Positions 6,811 to 13,698 of a DNA stretch of 25,490 nucleotides are shown here, in pieces; the first letter of the stretch is position 1, and each line of letters opens with the position of its first letter. The stretch covers positions 1-25,490 of the IMG/VR virus record IMGVR_UViG_3300009610_000083. One strand, given 5' to 3'. The notes beneath the pieces were generated by a model. It ran no database searches and was not told the DNA's origin. It saw only the letters and a list, made by a program, of their open reading frames with translations. Source of the stretch: a virus. The position numbers and the translations under genes were made by a program.

Positions 6811-7239
6811 ATGAGCAATGTAAAAGTCAAAAAGCAGAAGCCGGAATCAGAAGAAGAGATCGCTGAAGAATGTGATCACAGCGGATATGCAGGCGTGTGG
6901 TATAATGCTGCCTCGTCAGCTGTGAATGCCGGACGCACAGGGCCGGAAGCAGCGGATATCGCCGATTACATACTAATGGCGTACAATGAGCGTTTTGTCG
7001 GAGGTGGTGGCGGCGATGAGAAAGACAAAGAGACAGATGAAACGGAGCAGGTAGAAGACGACGAAGAAAGCGAAGAGGACGAAGAGGAAGACGAAGCAGA
7101 CGACGAAGATGAGGATGAGGATGAGGAAGAAGAGGAAGAAGAGGAAGAAGTAGAACCTACCAAGGAAGCAAAGAAACCACCGGAAGAAAAGAAAGTTGTG
7201 GTCAAGCGACCGCCACCGCGAGCCAACCCGCGGAAGTAG
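6811..7239 (+). CDS. acidic-tailed small protein
   Basis: This 142-residue protein starts at ATG 6811 after TTTAGGAG; an ATG at 6806 is in another frame and stops at once. Residues about 12-62 look folded and helical (ECDHSGYAGVWYNAASSAV, then AADIADYILMAYNERFVGG). A glycine hinge follows, then about 50 residues that are almost purely Asp/Glu, and a proline- and lysine-rich tail (KRPPPRANPRK). It lies between two intrinsic terminators, so it needs its own promoter, probably in the 80 bases upstream. It shares the charged style of its upstream neighbour but no folded-domain similarity is seen. Function unknown; DNA mimicry or protein-surface binding is possible. Confidence 0.83.
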   Translation: MSNVKVKKQKPESEEEIAEECDHSGYAGVWYNAASSAVNAGRTGPEAADIADYILMAYNERFVGGGGGDEKDKETDETEQVEDDEESEEDEEEDEADDEDEDEDEEEEEEEEEVEPTKEAKKPPEEKKVVVKRPPPRANPRK

Positions 7240-7267
7240 TCAACCCCTCAGTCCGTGAATAGATCGT

Positions 7268-7312
7268 GCCGGAACGGTCGATATACGTCCGTTTCCGGCC
7301 CTTTCTCGTTCG
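7268..7312 (+). terminator. intrinsic terminator
   Basis: gccggaacgg (7268-7277) pairs with ccgtttccggc (7289-7299), with one bulged base, around an 11-base loop. A pyrimidine-rich tract (cctttctcgtt) follows. It ends the acidic-protein unit. The T-tract is weaker than that of the terminator at 6752. Confidence 0.75.
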
Positions 7313-7352
7313 ACCCGATATAAATCTAAACCCCTCAACATGGAGTATCGCT

Positions 7353-7637
7353 ATGGAAACCTATGATTCACAGATTGCTTGCAAGGCAATCGAACTGATG
7401 CACACCTATGTACACGTCTCGGAAGACGCGTTTGTCCGACCAACGCCGAAACTGGCAATGGAGTATTTTGAAGCTAGAATCGAATCGAACATGAGTGAGG
7501 TAAAAAGGCTGATGAAGAAAATGGAGGAGCTGAAAGAACTCGACGTGGTACTTAAAGATCAGTTTGAAAAAGCAAACATCAACGTCCCAAAAATCCGGGA
7601 AGTGTACAGACGACTTGCCGAAGCCCTGTTTGTCTGA
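7353..7637 (+). CDS. small coiled-coil protein
   Basis: This 94-residue protein starts at ATG 7353 with GGAG eight bases upstream; the in-frame extension back to 7266 overlaps the terminator and lacks a site. It is predicted entirely helical. Residues about 45-75 (MSEVKRLMKKMEELKELDVV) show heptad-like hydrophobic spacing typical of a coiled coil. No known family is recognised. It is the first gene after the terminator, so a promoter is likely within 7300-7345, where the A/T-rich gatataaatctaaa stands out, but I cannot assign boxes. Confidence 0.75.
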   Translation: METYDSQIACKAIELMHTYVHVSEDAFVRPTPKLAMEYFEARIESNMSEVKRLMKKMEELKELDVVLKDQFEKANINVPKIREVYRRLAEALFV

Positions 7638-7676
7638 TACGCAACCATCGCCCACATCTCTTACCACACACATATC

Positions 7677-7988
7677 ATGCCAAACCAAAACGAAGGAGTT
7701 CCAGCTATACCACCGATCCCGCCAAAAGAAACGCCGACTCAAGTATCATACATGACTGATTTGGAAATACATTATGGTGATTCTGCTGTGCCTTATATCC
7801 CAACAACCGCCATGACTTTGCCTGATTTCTTTCTTAGTTTGGCAGCTATGTTCGAGTCGCCTGAATACGAAAGCCGGTCGGAGAAGAATCCGAACAACCG
7901 ATTGTCGTTTGAAATGATTATGAATAACTGCACTGTCTTTGCCAGCGAATTGGGATGGGATATTGCAAATGCCAAATGGGGAGGATAA
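7677..7988 (+). CDS. hypothetical protein
   Basis: This frame encodes 103 residues. The N-terminal 25 are proline-rich (GVPAIPPIPPKETP) and the rest looks globular (TLPDFFLSLAAMFESPEYE, then MIMNNCTVFASELGWDIANA). No convincing ribosome binding site precedes ATG 7677; an internal ATG at 7752 is no better placed, so the start is uncertain. It ends one base before the next gene, whose binding site lies within its last codons (GGAGG), arguing for a real, coupled gene. Family unknown. Confidence 0.65.
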   Translation: MPNQNEGVPAIPPIPPKETPTQVSYMTDLEIHYGDSAVPYIPTTAMTLPDFFLSLAAMFESPEYESRSEKNPNNRLSFEMIMNNCTVFASELGWDIANAKWGG

Positions 7989-8441
7989 ATGGACAGTTAT
8001 ACAATCACAATCAATTGCGTTGATGATAGTGTAATGGAATTCAAATCAGCGGATGCGTCTGCTGTTTACGACTATCTGAAATGCCACGATCACGAAGGAT
8101 CGGCGATTACTCTCAAGATCGAGAAGCATGATCCAGACATGATATATGGATTCTTTCAAGGCATGATATCGAAACCCAAAGAATCCGCGCAGGCTCCTAT
8201 CAAAAAGAAAGTCGCTAAAGGCAATTCATCCGAATGGTGTCACTTCGATGTTACCGAAATCGAAGCGACATCCAAAAAGGCAATCAGAATGATTTTGAAA
8301 AGCAATGGCAGAGGATATTGGGTTCCACGTAAGCTTGTAAGCGACGGTGATGACTTCGACAAAGGCGATAAGGACTGTACCGTGTCGGTGAAACGGTTCT
8401 TTTGCGAGAAGGAAGGGTTCGATCAATTCGCGGAGGATTAA
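7989..8441 (+). CDS. hypothetical protein with small beta-rich C-terminal domain
   Basis: This 150-residue protein starts at ATG 7989, five bases after GGAGG. Residues 1-55 look like a small alpha/beta unit. After a Lys/Pro linker (QAPIKKKVAKGNSS), residues about 85-145 form a second unit with FDVTEIEATSKKAIRMIL, GRGYWVPRKLV and CTVSVKRFFCEKEGF. The pattern of a strand pair ending in W-(V/I)-P-(K/R)-x-(L/I) is common in small phage proteins encoded near replication and recombination genes, but the function is not established to my knowledge. It immediately precedes the sliding clamp. Confidence 0.75.
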   Translation: MDSYTITINCVDDSVMEFKSADASAVYDYLKCHDHEGSAITLKIEKHDPDMIYGFFQGMISKPKESAQAPIKKKVAKGNSSEWCHFDVTEIEATSKKAIRMILKSNGRGYWVPRKLVSDGDDFDKGDKDCTVSVKRFFCEKEGFDQFAED

Positions 8442-8457
8442 CCACAGAGGACACAAA

Positions 8458-9531
8458 ATGCCAATAAAACTAAACCGTGAAGATTTCCTTCGGCGAATGG
8501 AGATCGTGCAGCCTGGATTGACGCCTACAGAAGTGGTCGATCAATCCAATTGCCTTGTCTTCAAAAAGGGCAAGGTGTATACCTACAATGATGAGGTCGC
8601 TTGCATCACCAAATCCAAACTACCAACTAGTGTGACTGCGGCTGTTTCTGCTGGTCCGATATTTGCCATGTTGAGTAAGTACAAAGAAGAGTACATCCAG
8701 ATTCGATTAACCAAAAGCAGGATGTACATTCAAGGCAAAGGCCGAGAGTCTTGGATTGCTCTGGATCAAGAGATTACCCTAGGTATAGACAATGTGGATT
8801 TGCCGGACAAGGATAATTGGCAAAAGATCAATCCGGAATTCACCGAGGCTGTTGCGCTTGTTCAAGAATGTGCCAGCAAGAAAGAGGATGAATCGTTTGC
8901 ACTCACTTGCATCAACATTCACCCCAAATGGATTGAAGCCGGCGACAACGATCAGATAACAAGATACCGGCTAAAAACCGGATTGAAAAAATCAGTCTGC
9001 ATCAAACGAAATGCGCTCAAGCACATCATTCCATTCGCACCAACAGAAATGGCTGTCACCAAAACCTGGCTGCATTTCCGCAACGCCGATGTTAGCATGT
9101 CTTGCCGACTGTGGTACGAGCAATATCCAAACTGGTCGCCATACTTTGACATTGAAGGCAAAAAGACAGCACTGCCAAAAGGATTGGTCGAAGCGTGTGA
9201 TAAAGCCAAATACTTCTCCCAGCAGAATGAACATGATTGGGTAAAAATCACGATCCGACCAAATGGCAAGTTGTGGTTGGAAGCTGATGGTGTGTCTGGC
9301 GGACATCGGGAAAAGAAGAAGCTGAATTACTCTGGCAAGAAACTAATATTCTTCATCGGCCCTACGCTGCTAAGTGAAATTGTAAAGAAGCATAATGAGT
9401 GTATCCTGTCGAAAACTGCCATGATGATCGACGGGGGAAAATGGAAATTCGTGGCAAGTTTGGAGTTGTCTGATGGAAAACAACGAGAAGAAGGAAGTAA
9501 CGCTGGAGGAAGCACAGACGAAGGCGATTGA
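8458..9531 (+). CDS. dnaN: DnaN-like sliding clamp
   Basis: This 357-residue protein is close to bacterial DnaN in length (about 366), enough for three clamp domains. Seen in sequence: an N-terminal beta-alpha-beta unit (LNREDFLRRMEIVQPGLTPT, with NCLVFKKGKVYTYNDEVACI), a middle region with QITRYRLKTGLKKSVCIKRN followed by ALKHIIPFAP, and a third with HDWVKITIRPNGKLWLEADG. These match the style of phage beta-clamp homologues. The ring would hold the polymerase on DNA, loaded by the ATPase at 21840-22769. The C-terminal 20 residues are Gly/Asp-rich and not typical of DnaN; the next gene overlaps this tail by 59 bases. GAGG precedes the ATG. Confidence 0.85.
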   Translation: MPIKLNREDFLRRMEIVQPGLTPTEVVDQSNCLVFKKGKVYTYNDEVACITKSKLPTSVTAAVSAGPIFAMLSKYKEEYIQIRLTKSRMYIQGKGRESWIALDQEITLGIDNVDLPDKDNWQKINPEFTEAVALVQECASKKEDESFALTCINIHPKWIEAGDNDQITRYRLKTGLKKSVCIKRNALKHIIPFAPTEMAVTKTWLHFRNADVSMSCRLWYEQYPNWSPYFDIEGKKTALPKGLVEACDKAKYFSQQNEHDWVKITIRPNGKLWLEADGVSGGHREKKKLNYSGKKLIFFIGPTLLSEIVKKHNECILSKTAMMIDGGKWKFVASLELSDGKQREEGSNAGGSTDEGD

Positions 9532-9691
9532 TGCGATGAAAAATCATCCTATGTGGCCGGCATTCAGGGAAGCTTACCACAAAGAAACGGACGTCTATCC
9601 AGAGAAGACAACAGTCCTTGCCTTGATTCCAATTTACTGGCGAATCTTTCTCGCCGGTGCCGAAACGCGAAAGGAAAAATGGAATGAGTGA
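9473..9691 (+). CDS. small hypothetical protein
   Basis: This 72-residue acidic protein starts at ATG 9473 inside the clamp gene's 3' end, with GGAG seven bases before it. It reads as helical: TLEEAQTKAIDAMKNHPMWP, then a hydrophobic stretch TTVLALIPIYWRIFLAGAET that could be amphipathic rather than membrane-spanning. The charged N-terminus (ENNEKKE) and C-terminus (RKEKWNE) argue for a soluble protein. Its stop overlaps the next start. Unknown family; a clamp-associated small protein is only a positional guess. Confidence 0.72.
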   Translation: MENNEKKEVTLEEAQTKAIDAMKNHPMWPAFREAYHKETDVYPEKTTVLALIPIYWRIFLAGAETRKEKWNE

Positions 9692-9827
9692 TGCCAACAA
9701 AGATGCAAAAGAGTTGGAACGCTACAAAAAAAGGCGAGCGGAGAATACCAGATTTGGCAAGGCCCTCGCTGAATATTTTTATTTCGAGTGCCTCAAGAGA
9801 CTCAATCGAGAAAGGAAAAAGAAATGA
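9684..9827 (+). CDS. very small basic protein (47 residues)
   Basis: ATG 9684 overlaps the previous stop by eight bases, with AAAGGAAAAATGG upstream. The frame runs to TGA 9825-9827 and encodes a charged helical peptide (MSDANKDAKELERYKKRRAE, then TRFGKALAEYFYFECLKRLN). Its stop overlaps the next ATG in the ATGA form. Coupling at both ends supports it over the longer +1-frame reading that starts at 9687. Function unknown. Confidence 0.7.
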   Translation: MSDANKDAKELERYKKRRAENTRFGKALAEYFYFECLKRLNRERKKK

Positions 9828-10429
9828 TTCGAGTGCTGCCATTGTGGAACCGGCAATCGTATATAAGGGCAAAGTGCCCAGTGATCCCGACCGTATCAAA
9901 ATCAAAGCAGTACCGAGAACTCAGTCCATTCCATCTTGGGCCATGCAAGTTGTACAAGAATGAATGGTCGCGAATCATGGAAAACGCTTGGCAGTATTCC
10001 AAGCTGTACGAAGTACATGCTGATGGGCTAGCGTTCACAGAAGCGTATTGGGATTGGGCACATCAGGGTTGGCAGAATCCAAACGCCGTGCGATATCCGA
10101 TGGGAAGGAATAGAAAACCGCTAGGGTCAGTCTGGTGGGATGGTTTCAAGTTTCATTTGCTGGGATACATTAGTGCGAGAAAAACTATCTACGGACCCCT
10201 GTATGCCGAGGCCGTGCAAAAGACCAGGACATTCGCCAAATTACAAGAGTTGTACGAAAAGGAAGGCGAATTGATTCTGCTGGATTACGATGCTTACGAT
10301 CATCGTGAATTGAATATGTCGCTCATTGATGTTTTGAACGAACCGAACAAAAAAATGGGGCATGCTTTTGTCTTAGCTATGCTTTTAACCAAGGATAAAG
10401 CACTCAAACAAATGGAGCTTCGACCATGA
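9824..10429 (+). CDS. DUF6939/YbiA-like conserved phage protein
   Basis: I start this at ATG 9824 (ATGA overlap, AAGGA upstream) rather than 36 bases earlier; the product has 201 residues. Conserved-looking motifs: SPFHLGPCKLY (about 35-45), IMENAWQYSKLY (52-63), RYPMGRN, LGYISARKTIYGPLYAEAVQ, ILLDYDAYDH and KKMGHAFVLAMLLT. The E-N-x-W-Q-x-x-K signature and the later Y-x-x-A-R-x-x-I-Y and L-L-D-Y motifs recall the DUF6939 group and, more distantly, YbiA-like N-glycosidases, which act on riboflavin intermediates or nucleotide-type substrates. The family link is from memory of motifs and the enzymatic role is inference. Coupled to the next gene by ATGA. Confidence 0.72.
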   Translation: MIRVLPLWNRQSYIRAKCPVIPTVSKSKQYRELSPFHLGPCKLYKNEWSRIMENAWQYSKLYEVHADGLAFTEAYWDWAHQGWQNPNAVRYPMGRNRKPLGSVWWDGFKFHLLGYISARKTIYGPLYAEAVQKTRTFAKLQELYEKEGELILLDYDAYDHRELNMSLIDVLNEPNKKMGHAFVLAMLLTKDKALKQMELRP

Positions 10430-11115
10430 CCAACCTATCGACGGCGGAAATCGAGGCGATGAAGGCGGAATGGAAATCGATGGATAACTTCATCTTTGCC
10501 GAGCGGTATCCAGACAAGTGGATTGATTCCGCTCGCACCGATCTCCCCCGTCTCGCCGACGAGTGCCTGCGGCTGCGGGAGGAGAACGAGCGGTTGAATA
10601 GGTCACTCGTGGAAACTCTTGCGAGAATTACAATACTGGCCGAAGGCGACGAGCCTGATGGCGAACCATTTCTTCCGACGGTGGCAGAAGAATCAGTGCG
10701 ATTGCACGTCAGAAAATATAAGTCCGACCTCGCCGCGGCACGGGCGGAATTGGAGGCAATCAAGCGAGGTGGCATGGGACGCTGCGAAGGATGTCACGGA
10801 ACTGGCAAAGTTGAATTGACTAGCGTCCACGTGCCAAACGGCGTCCTGACTTTGTGCGATCGGTGTCTCAACGCTGTGAATCGAAAGAACCCGAGACTGG
10901 CAGACCTCGAAACGCAACTGGCGGCGTGCCGGGAGAGCGAAAAAGGATTAGCCGGAATCGCTGTCGAAGCTGCGATTCCGCTTGAAGTGATTGTCGCCAG
11001 CGAACAGGCGCAAGGTCAGATTCGTGACATTTGCCCGTCTCTTAGGAAGCAGATATACGATGTCGTTGAAAAGATTCGCCATGCCGCCGCCGTGCTCGCG
11101 AAGGGGACAACATGA
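10426..11115 (+). CDS. phage-type coiled-coil protein with zinc-finger motif
   Basis: This 229-residue protein couples to its neighbours by ATGA overlaps at both ends. Residues about 38-66 include DLPRLADECLRLREENERLN, a leucine-patterned coiled coil common in phage ead/Ea22-type accessory proteins. A zinc-type motif follows around residues 119-147 (C-x2-C-x-GTG and, 20 residues on, C-x2-C), similar to the DnaJ cysteine repeat. A further helical region ends the protein. It is the first gene of the G+C-rich block. Oligomerisation through the coiled coil is likely; function unknown. Confidence 0.75.
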   Translation: MTNLSTAEIEAMKAEWKSMDNFIFAERYPDKWIDSARTDLPRLADECLRLREENERLNRSLVETLARITILAEGDEPDGEPFLPTVAEESVRLHVRKYKSDLAAARAELEAIKRGGMGRCEGCHGTGKVELTSVHVPNGVLTLCDRCLNAVNRKNPRLADLETQLAACRESEKGLAGIAVEAAIPLEVIVASEQAQGQIRDICPSLRKQIYDVVEKIRHAAAVLAKGTT

Positions 11116-11345
11116 TTCGATTAATACGAAGATGGGTCGGCTATGAAGCCGGATACGAAGCGTGTCGTGCTAGGTGCGCTGAAATTATCGAGGATATCAT
11201 GCGAGACGAGATGTTCTCGCCGCTAGAAAAACACAATATCGGTCGTACCGTCGGAAACCTGTTTCTAACGGCGATATTGGTTGACCGTAATCCTAATCGT
11301 GTGCTCGCGGCCGCGAAGGGAGGGAACAATGCCACGAACTCGTAA
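11112..11345 (+). CDS. small hypothetical protein
   Basis: This 77-residue protein starts four bases before the upstream stop (ATGA overlap, with AAGGGG nearby). It has a basic N-terminus (MIRLIRRW), a helix with YEACRARCAEIIEDIM, and a hydrophobic helix around NLFLTAILVDRNP. The Cys spacing (C-x3-C) is isolated and not a clear metal site. No family is recognised. The next gene starts within its last 17 bases. Confidence 0.65.
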   Translation: MIRLIRRWVGYEAGYEACRARCAEIIEDIMRDEMFSPLEKHNIGRTVGNLFLTAILVDRNPNRVLAAAKGGNNATNS

Positions 11346-11526
11346 GCATAAGGGCCGCAGCCAAAGCGGACGACTAAGCGATCCACCAGACTCAACCGTA
11401 TGTTGTTTCTGCGAACAGAAAAAGCCAAAGATGGTTGTCGTGCAGATTTGTGGTACGAATCGCTGTTGGCCAGCGTGTAAGGAATGCCGGAAAGCCTACA
11501 GCGGAAGATGGAAATACCCAAGATGA
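11329..11526 (+). CDS. small zinc-finger-like protein
   Basis: Start ATG 11329 follows GGGAGGG by about five bases; an upstream in-frame start lacks such a site. The 65-residue basic product has CCFCEQKK (about 25-32) and, later, CWPACKECRKAY (47-58), giving a plausible four-Cys zinc site of the C-x2-C...C-x2-C kind. The N-terminus is basic (RTRKHKGRSQSGR), which suits nucleic-acid contact. It resembles tiny HNH-like or DksA-like zinc modules, but no His or acid catalytic residues are visible, so I make no functional call. Confidence 0.65.
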   Translation: MPRTRKHKGRSQSGRLSDPPDSTVCCFCEQKKPKMVVVQICGTNRCWPACKECRKAYSGRWKYPR

Positions 11527-11562
11527 CTAACCACTCGCCGCGGCGGGCAAGGAGACGAAGGG

Positions 11563-11718
11563 ATGAAATCATGGCTCGACCTGCTCCATCTCCACGACCG
11601 CGTGTGGCGCTGCTACCGCTGGTCGTTCGCAAAGCGCCGACGGATTTGTCAGTCGATCCACGAGCGGATGATCCGAGTCCATTTGGAAGACGCCGAGAAA
11701 CGAAAGGTGACGTCATGA
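11563..11718 (+). CDS. small basic protein (51 residues)
   Basis: ATG 11563 has AGGAG eight bases upstream, and the frame ends at TGA 11716-11718, overlapping the next ATG as ATGA. The product begins MKSWLDLLHLHDRVWRCYRW and continues as an amphipathic, Arg-rich helix (KRRRICQSIHERMIRVHLED). A different frame through the same bases, open from 11484 or 11523 into the next gene, gives a Pro/Arg-rich sequence of shadow type and has no ribosome binding site. I prefer this reading. Function unknown. Confidence 0.65.
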   Translation: MKSWLDLLHLHDRVWRCYRWSFAKRRRICQSIHERMIRVHLEDAEKRKVTS

Positions 11719-12086
11719 CCGACGCCGAACTGCGAGAGCGAGTTAAAAGTTCTCTGGAGCATTCGACACACGATGCTTACGTTCACGAAGCCGCTTGCCG
11801 CTGGCTCGAAATGACGATGGCGGACGACGGGGAGGCGATTGATGAGGCGTTCCTGCTCTCAATTGAATTCAGTAAGGACGACACGAATGGCGACGTTGCC
11901 TATTGGACGTACTGCGATCCACCAGAAAACTTGTGGGTCGGACAAGTAGAGAAAACCAAGGACTGGCACGTTTGGCTCGCCAGCCCGGACGAGATCGTTG
12001 TCACGTTCCAAAGAGAGTACAGAACTCGCGGCCATCTTCGTCATCTCTGCAAATCGTTAGGCATCGAACTGAAGGAGACGCCGTGA
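11715..12086 (+). CDS. hypothetical acidic protein
   Basis: The start is ATG 11715, coupled to the small gene before it; the frame stays open further upstream, but that part overlaps the better-supported gene at 11563. The 123-residue product has a helical N-terminal half (LRERVKSSLEHSTHDAYVHE, then ACRWLEMTMADDGEAIDEAF) and a beta-rich second half (DVAYWTYCDPPENLWVGQVE, then WHVWLASPDEIVVTF). It ends with TRGHLRHLCKSLGIELKETP, a pattern common at the C-terminus of small phage proteins. No family is recognised. The next gene begins at an overlapping GTGA. Confidence 0.7.
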   Translation: MTDAELRERVKSSLEHSTHDAYVHEAACRWLEMTMADDGEAIDEAFLLSIEFSKDDTNGDVAYWTYCDPPENLWVGQVEKTKDWHVWLASPDEIVVTFQREYRTRGHLRHLCKSLGIELKETP

Positions 12087-12421
12087 CCATCGACGACATG
12101 ACAGCCGATGAGTTCGAGCGGGAAGTGGAGCAGCATCAAGCACCACACCACGCTTTTTGGGTTCAGGTCCGACGTGATATATACGACCGTCTCGTCCGCG
12201 AGCGGAAGGAGCGGGGCGAGCGATTGAAAGAGCGTGATAGATTAGTTGATCGAGTTGTTTTAATGGAGGAACGTCTTACGAAGTCAGAAAAAGATTGCGA
12301 CTCGCTCGCCGCACAACTCGCCGAGGCGAAGGCGGAGGTCGAGCGATGGGAAAAGACCGCTGAGAACACCTCAATTTGCCAGGGGTGCGGCGAGGACAAA
12401 GGGGACTGTGTTTGCAACTAA
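12083..12421 (+). CDS. coiled-coil protein with C-terminal Cys cluster
   Basis: I choose GTG 12083, five bases after AAGGAG and overlapping the previous stop (GTGA); ATG 12098 is a weaker alternative. The 112-residue product has a long charged coiled coil at about residues 30-95 (RERKERGERLKERDRLVDRV, then LAAQLAEAKAEVERWEKTAE) and a C-terminal cluster C-Q-G-C-G-E-D-K-G-D-C-V-C of zinc-knuckle type. This coiled coil plus terminal zinc knuckle resembles the first gene of the block. Function unknown. Confidence 0.72.
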   Translation: MTIDDMTADEFEREVEQHQAPHHAFWVQVRRDIYDRLVRERKERGERLKERDRLVDRVVLMEERLTKSEKDCDSLAAQLAEAKAEVERWEKTAENTSICQGCGEDKGDCVCN

Positions 12422-12448
12422 CCATCGGCCTCGGGCCGGGAGCGAGAC

Positions 12449-12892
12449 GTGAGCGAGCATCGAATCGAATTCGTTGGCCAACAATCAGGCGACATGGAAT
12501 GTTTCTGTTTTGAGGTTGACCTTGAAACATATAGAAGACTCGAAAAGCGTGAACCGGATTATTACGACATGTGTGGTCGGAGCGATCCATTTGAGCCGGA
12601 CGGCTGGAAGCCCGATCCGTCGGCTTTGTATCGCTACTACCCGGATTTTGGTGAGCAAAAAGATAAACCGATCCACGTTCGGATTGCAACTAGCGACGAA
12701 CCGATTCCTGAAGACGCGGTGACGAAGTTGGTGGCGGCGGCGAGACTTGCCGAACCGCTCTTGGATGAGGCGTCCAAGATGGCACCGTGCAAACCGGACT
12801 GCGGGTGTTGCCTGGAAATCATTAAGGATCGGCAAGAGGCGTTTGAGAGCATTCGTGCCGCCCTCGCCGCATTCCCGGATACGACATCATGA
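12449..12892 (+). CDS. hypothetical protein with Cys-rich motif
   Basis: Start GTG 12449 follows CGGGAG. The 147-residue product has a beta-rich N-terminal part (HRIEFVGQQSGDMECFCFEV, then YRRLEKREPDYYD) and a Trp/Tyr-rich middle (DGWKPDPSALYRYYPDFGE). The C-terminal helical segment contains VAAARLAEPLLDEASKM, then CKPDCGCC (about 117-124), a possible metal site. The helix with a following Cys or Asp-rich motif is common in small phage proteins of unknown function. It couples to the next gene by ATGA. Confidence 0.7.
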   Translation: MSEHRIEFVGQQSGDMECFCFEVDLETYRRLEKREPDYYDMCGRSDPFEPDGWKPDPSALYRYYPDFGEQKDKPIHVRIATSDEPIPEDAVTKLVAAARLAEPLLDEASKMAPCKPDCGCCLEIIKDRQEAFESIRAALAAFPDTTS

Positions 12893-13080
12893 CCTGCCCG
12901 AAGTGCAAATCGCCGAACGCCCACCGCCGTAGCGGCGTCCATTTCGATCATGAGTATCGTTGCGGCGAATGCGGGTTCGTGTGGGAGCCGTGCCATAAGT
13001 GCGGAATGCCGGCGGCAAAAGATGATTTGTTTTGTGCGGAGTGCCGAGAATCTGTGCATAGAGAGGAGAAGCGAACATGA
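12889..13080 (+). CDS. double zinc-ribbon protein
   Basis: This 63-residue protein carries four Cys-x2-Cys pairs: CPKC (3-6), CGEC (25-28), CHKC (35-38) and CAEC (49-52). That suits two zinc ribbons, the first with a beta-hairpin between its pairs (RSGVHFDHEYRCGECGFVW). Zinc ribbons of this size bind nucleic acid or proteins and occur in transcription factors and ribosomal proteins. The protein has no other domain. It is coupled by ATGA at both ends and may bind a partner encoded nearby, but that is inference. Confidence 0.78.
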   Translation: MTCPKCKSPNAHRRSGVHFDHEYRCGECGFVWEPCHKCGMPAAKDDLFCAECRESVHREEKRT

Positions 13081-13304
13081 CGCCAGCGGAACAGGCGGCG
13101 AAGGAATACGCCGACAACCAGACCGACGTGCAGCCGTACCACAAAGGGTTGAGGTTGGCCTTCCTCGCCGGCGCAGCGTGGCAGCGTGAGGAAAGCAAAC
13201 CAAAGCCGGCGTCGCATCCTTGCCGATGTTCGAAGTGTGACCATCTTTTTGAATCGACCGAGTATCCGTCGCCGTGTCCAAAATGTAGGCATGTGTGGAC
13301 GTGA
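13077..13304 (+). CDS. small protein with C-terminal zinc ribbon
   Basis: The 75-residue product starts at the ATGA overlap. Residues 3-42 are helical (PAEQAAKEYADNQTDVQPYH, then LRLAFLAGAAWQREE), a pattern frequent in phage proteins. Residues 49-73 hold a zinc ribbon with CRCSKC (49-54) and CPKC (67-70). A short gap of 22 bases with GGGAGGGCGG follows before the next gene. It is the sixth of the Cys-pair proteins in this block; no function can be assigned. Confidence 0.72.
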   Translation: MTPAEQAAKEYADNQTDVQPYHKGLRLAFLAGAAWQREESKPKPASHPCRCSKCDHLFESTEYPSPCPKCRHVWT

Positions 13305-13326
13305 TCCGCGACGAAGGGAGGGCGGG

Positions 13327-13698
13327 GTGAAAGTCATCATTGCTGGTTCGCGAGATGCGCCCAAGCACGTCCTTGATTGCTTGGCGTTTGTGATCGACCA
13401 ACTCATCAACAAGCGCTGGGAAATCGATGAGATTGTATCAGGCGGATGCGCCGGACCGGACATGGCCGGCGAAGATTGGGCCATAGTCTACGGCGTCCCG
13501 GTGAAGCGGTTCGATGCCGACTGGAAGAAACACGGCAAGGCGGCAGGACCGATTCGCAATCGCGAGATGGCAGACTACGCCGATGCCGCGGTTGTGATTT
13601 GGGACGGCAAGAGTCGCGGCAGCAAAAACATGATCGACGAGATGAAGAAACGCGGCAAACCTGTTGAGGTCGTTATATTCGGAGCGAAGCCAGCATGA
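13327..13698 (+). CDS. DUF2493/SLOG-family nucleotide-binding protein
   Basis: GTG 13327 follows GGGAGGG and gives a 123-residue protein matching the family closely: KVIIAGSRD (2-10), EIVSGGCAGPDMAGEDWA (35-52), FDADWKKHGKAAGPIRNREM (62-81) and VIWDGKSRGSKNMI (90-103). The family is the YspA/cpYpsA-related branch of the SLOG superfamily, a Rossmann-like fold that binds nucleotides or their derivatives and is often linked to DprA, lysine decarboxylase-like enzymes or nucleotide-based stress signalling. The glycine-rich SGG loop is intact. Substrate unknown. It is coupled to the next gene by ATGA. Confidence 0.9.
   Translation: MKVIIAGSRDAPKHVLDCLAFVIDQLINKRWEIDEIVSGGCAGPDMAGEDWAIVYGVPVKRFDADWKKHGKAAGPIRNREMADYADAAVVIWDGKSRGSKNMIDEMKKRGKPVEVVIFGAKPA

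Noticed and set aside
9687-9963. Alternative frame starting at 9687/9688 over the 47-residue gene
   Set aside because: It overlaps two ATGA-coupled frames and is Ser/Lys-rich without a binding site; its end lies inside the conserved DUF6939-like gene.
12637-13401. Long minus-strand open frame in the G+C-richer block
   Set aside because: It overlaps four coupled plus-strand genes with zinc motifs and has Arg/Ser/Cys-rich shadow composition, as expected in G+C-rich DNA.
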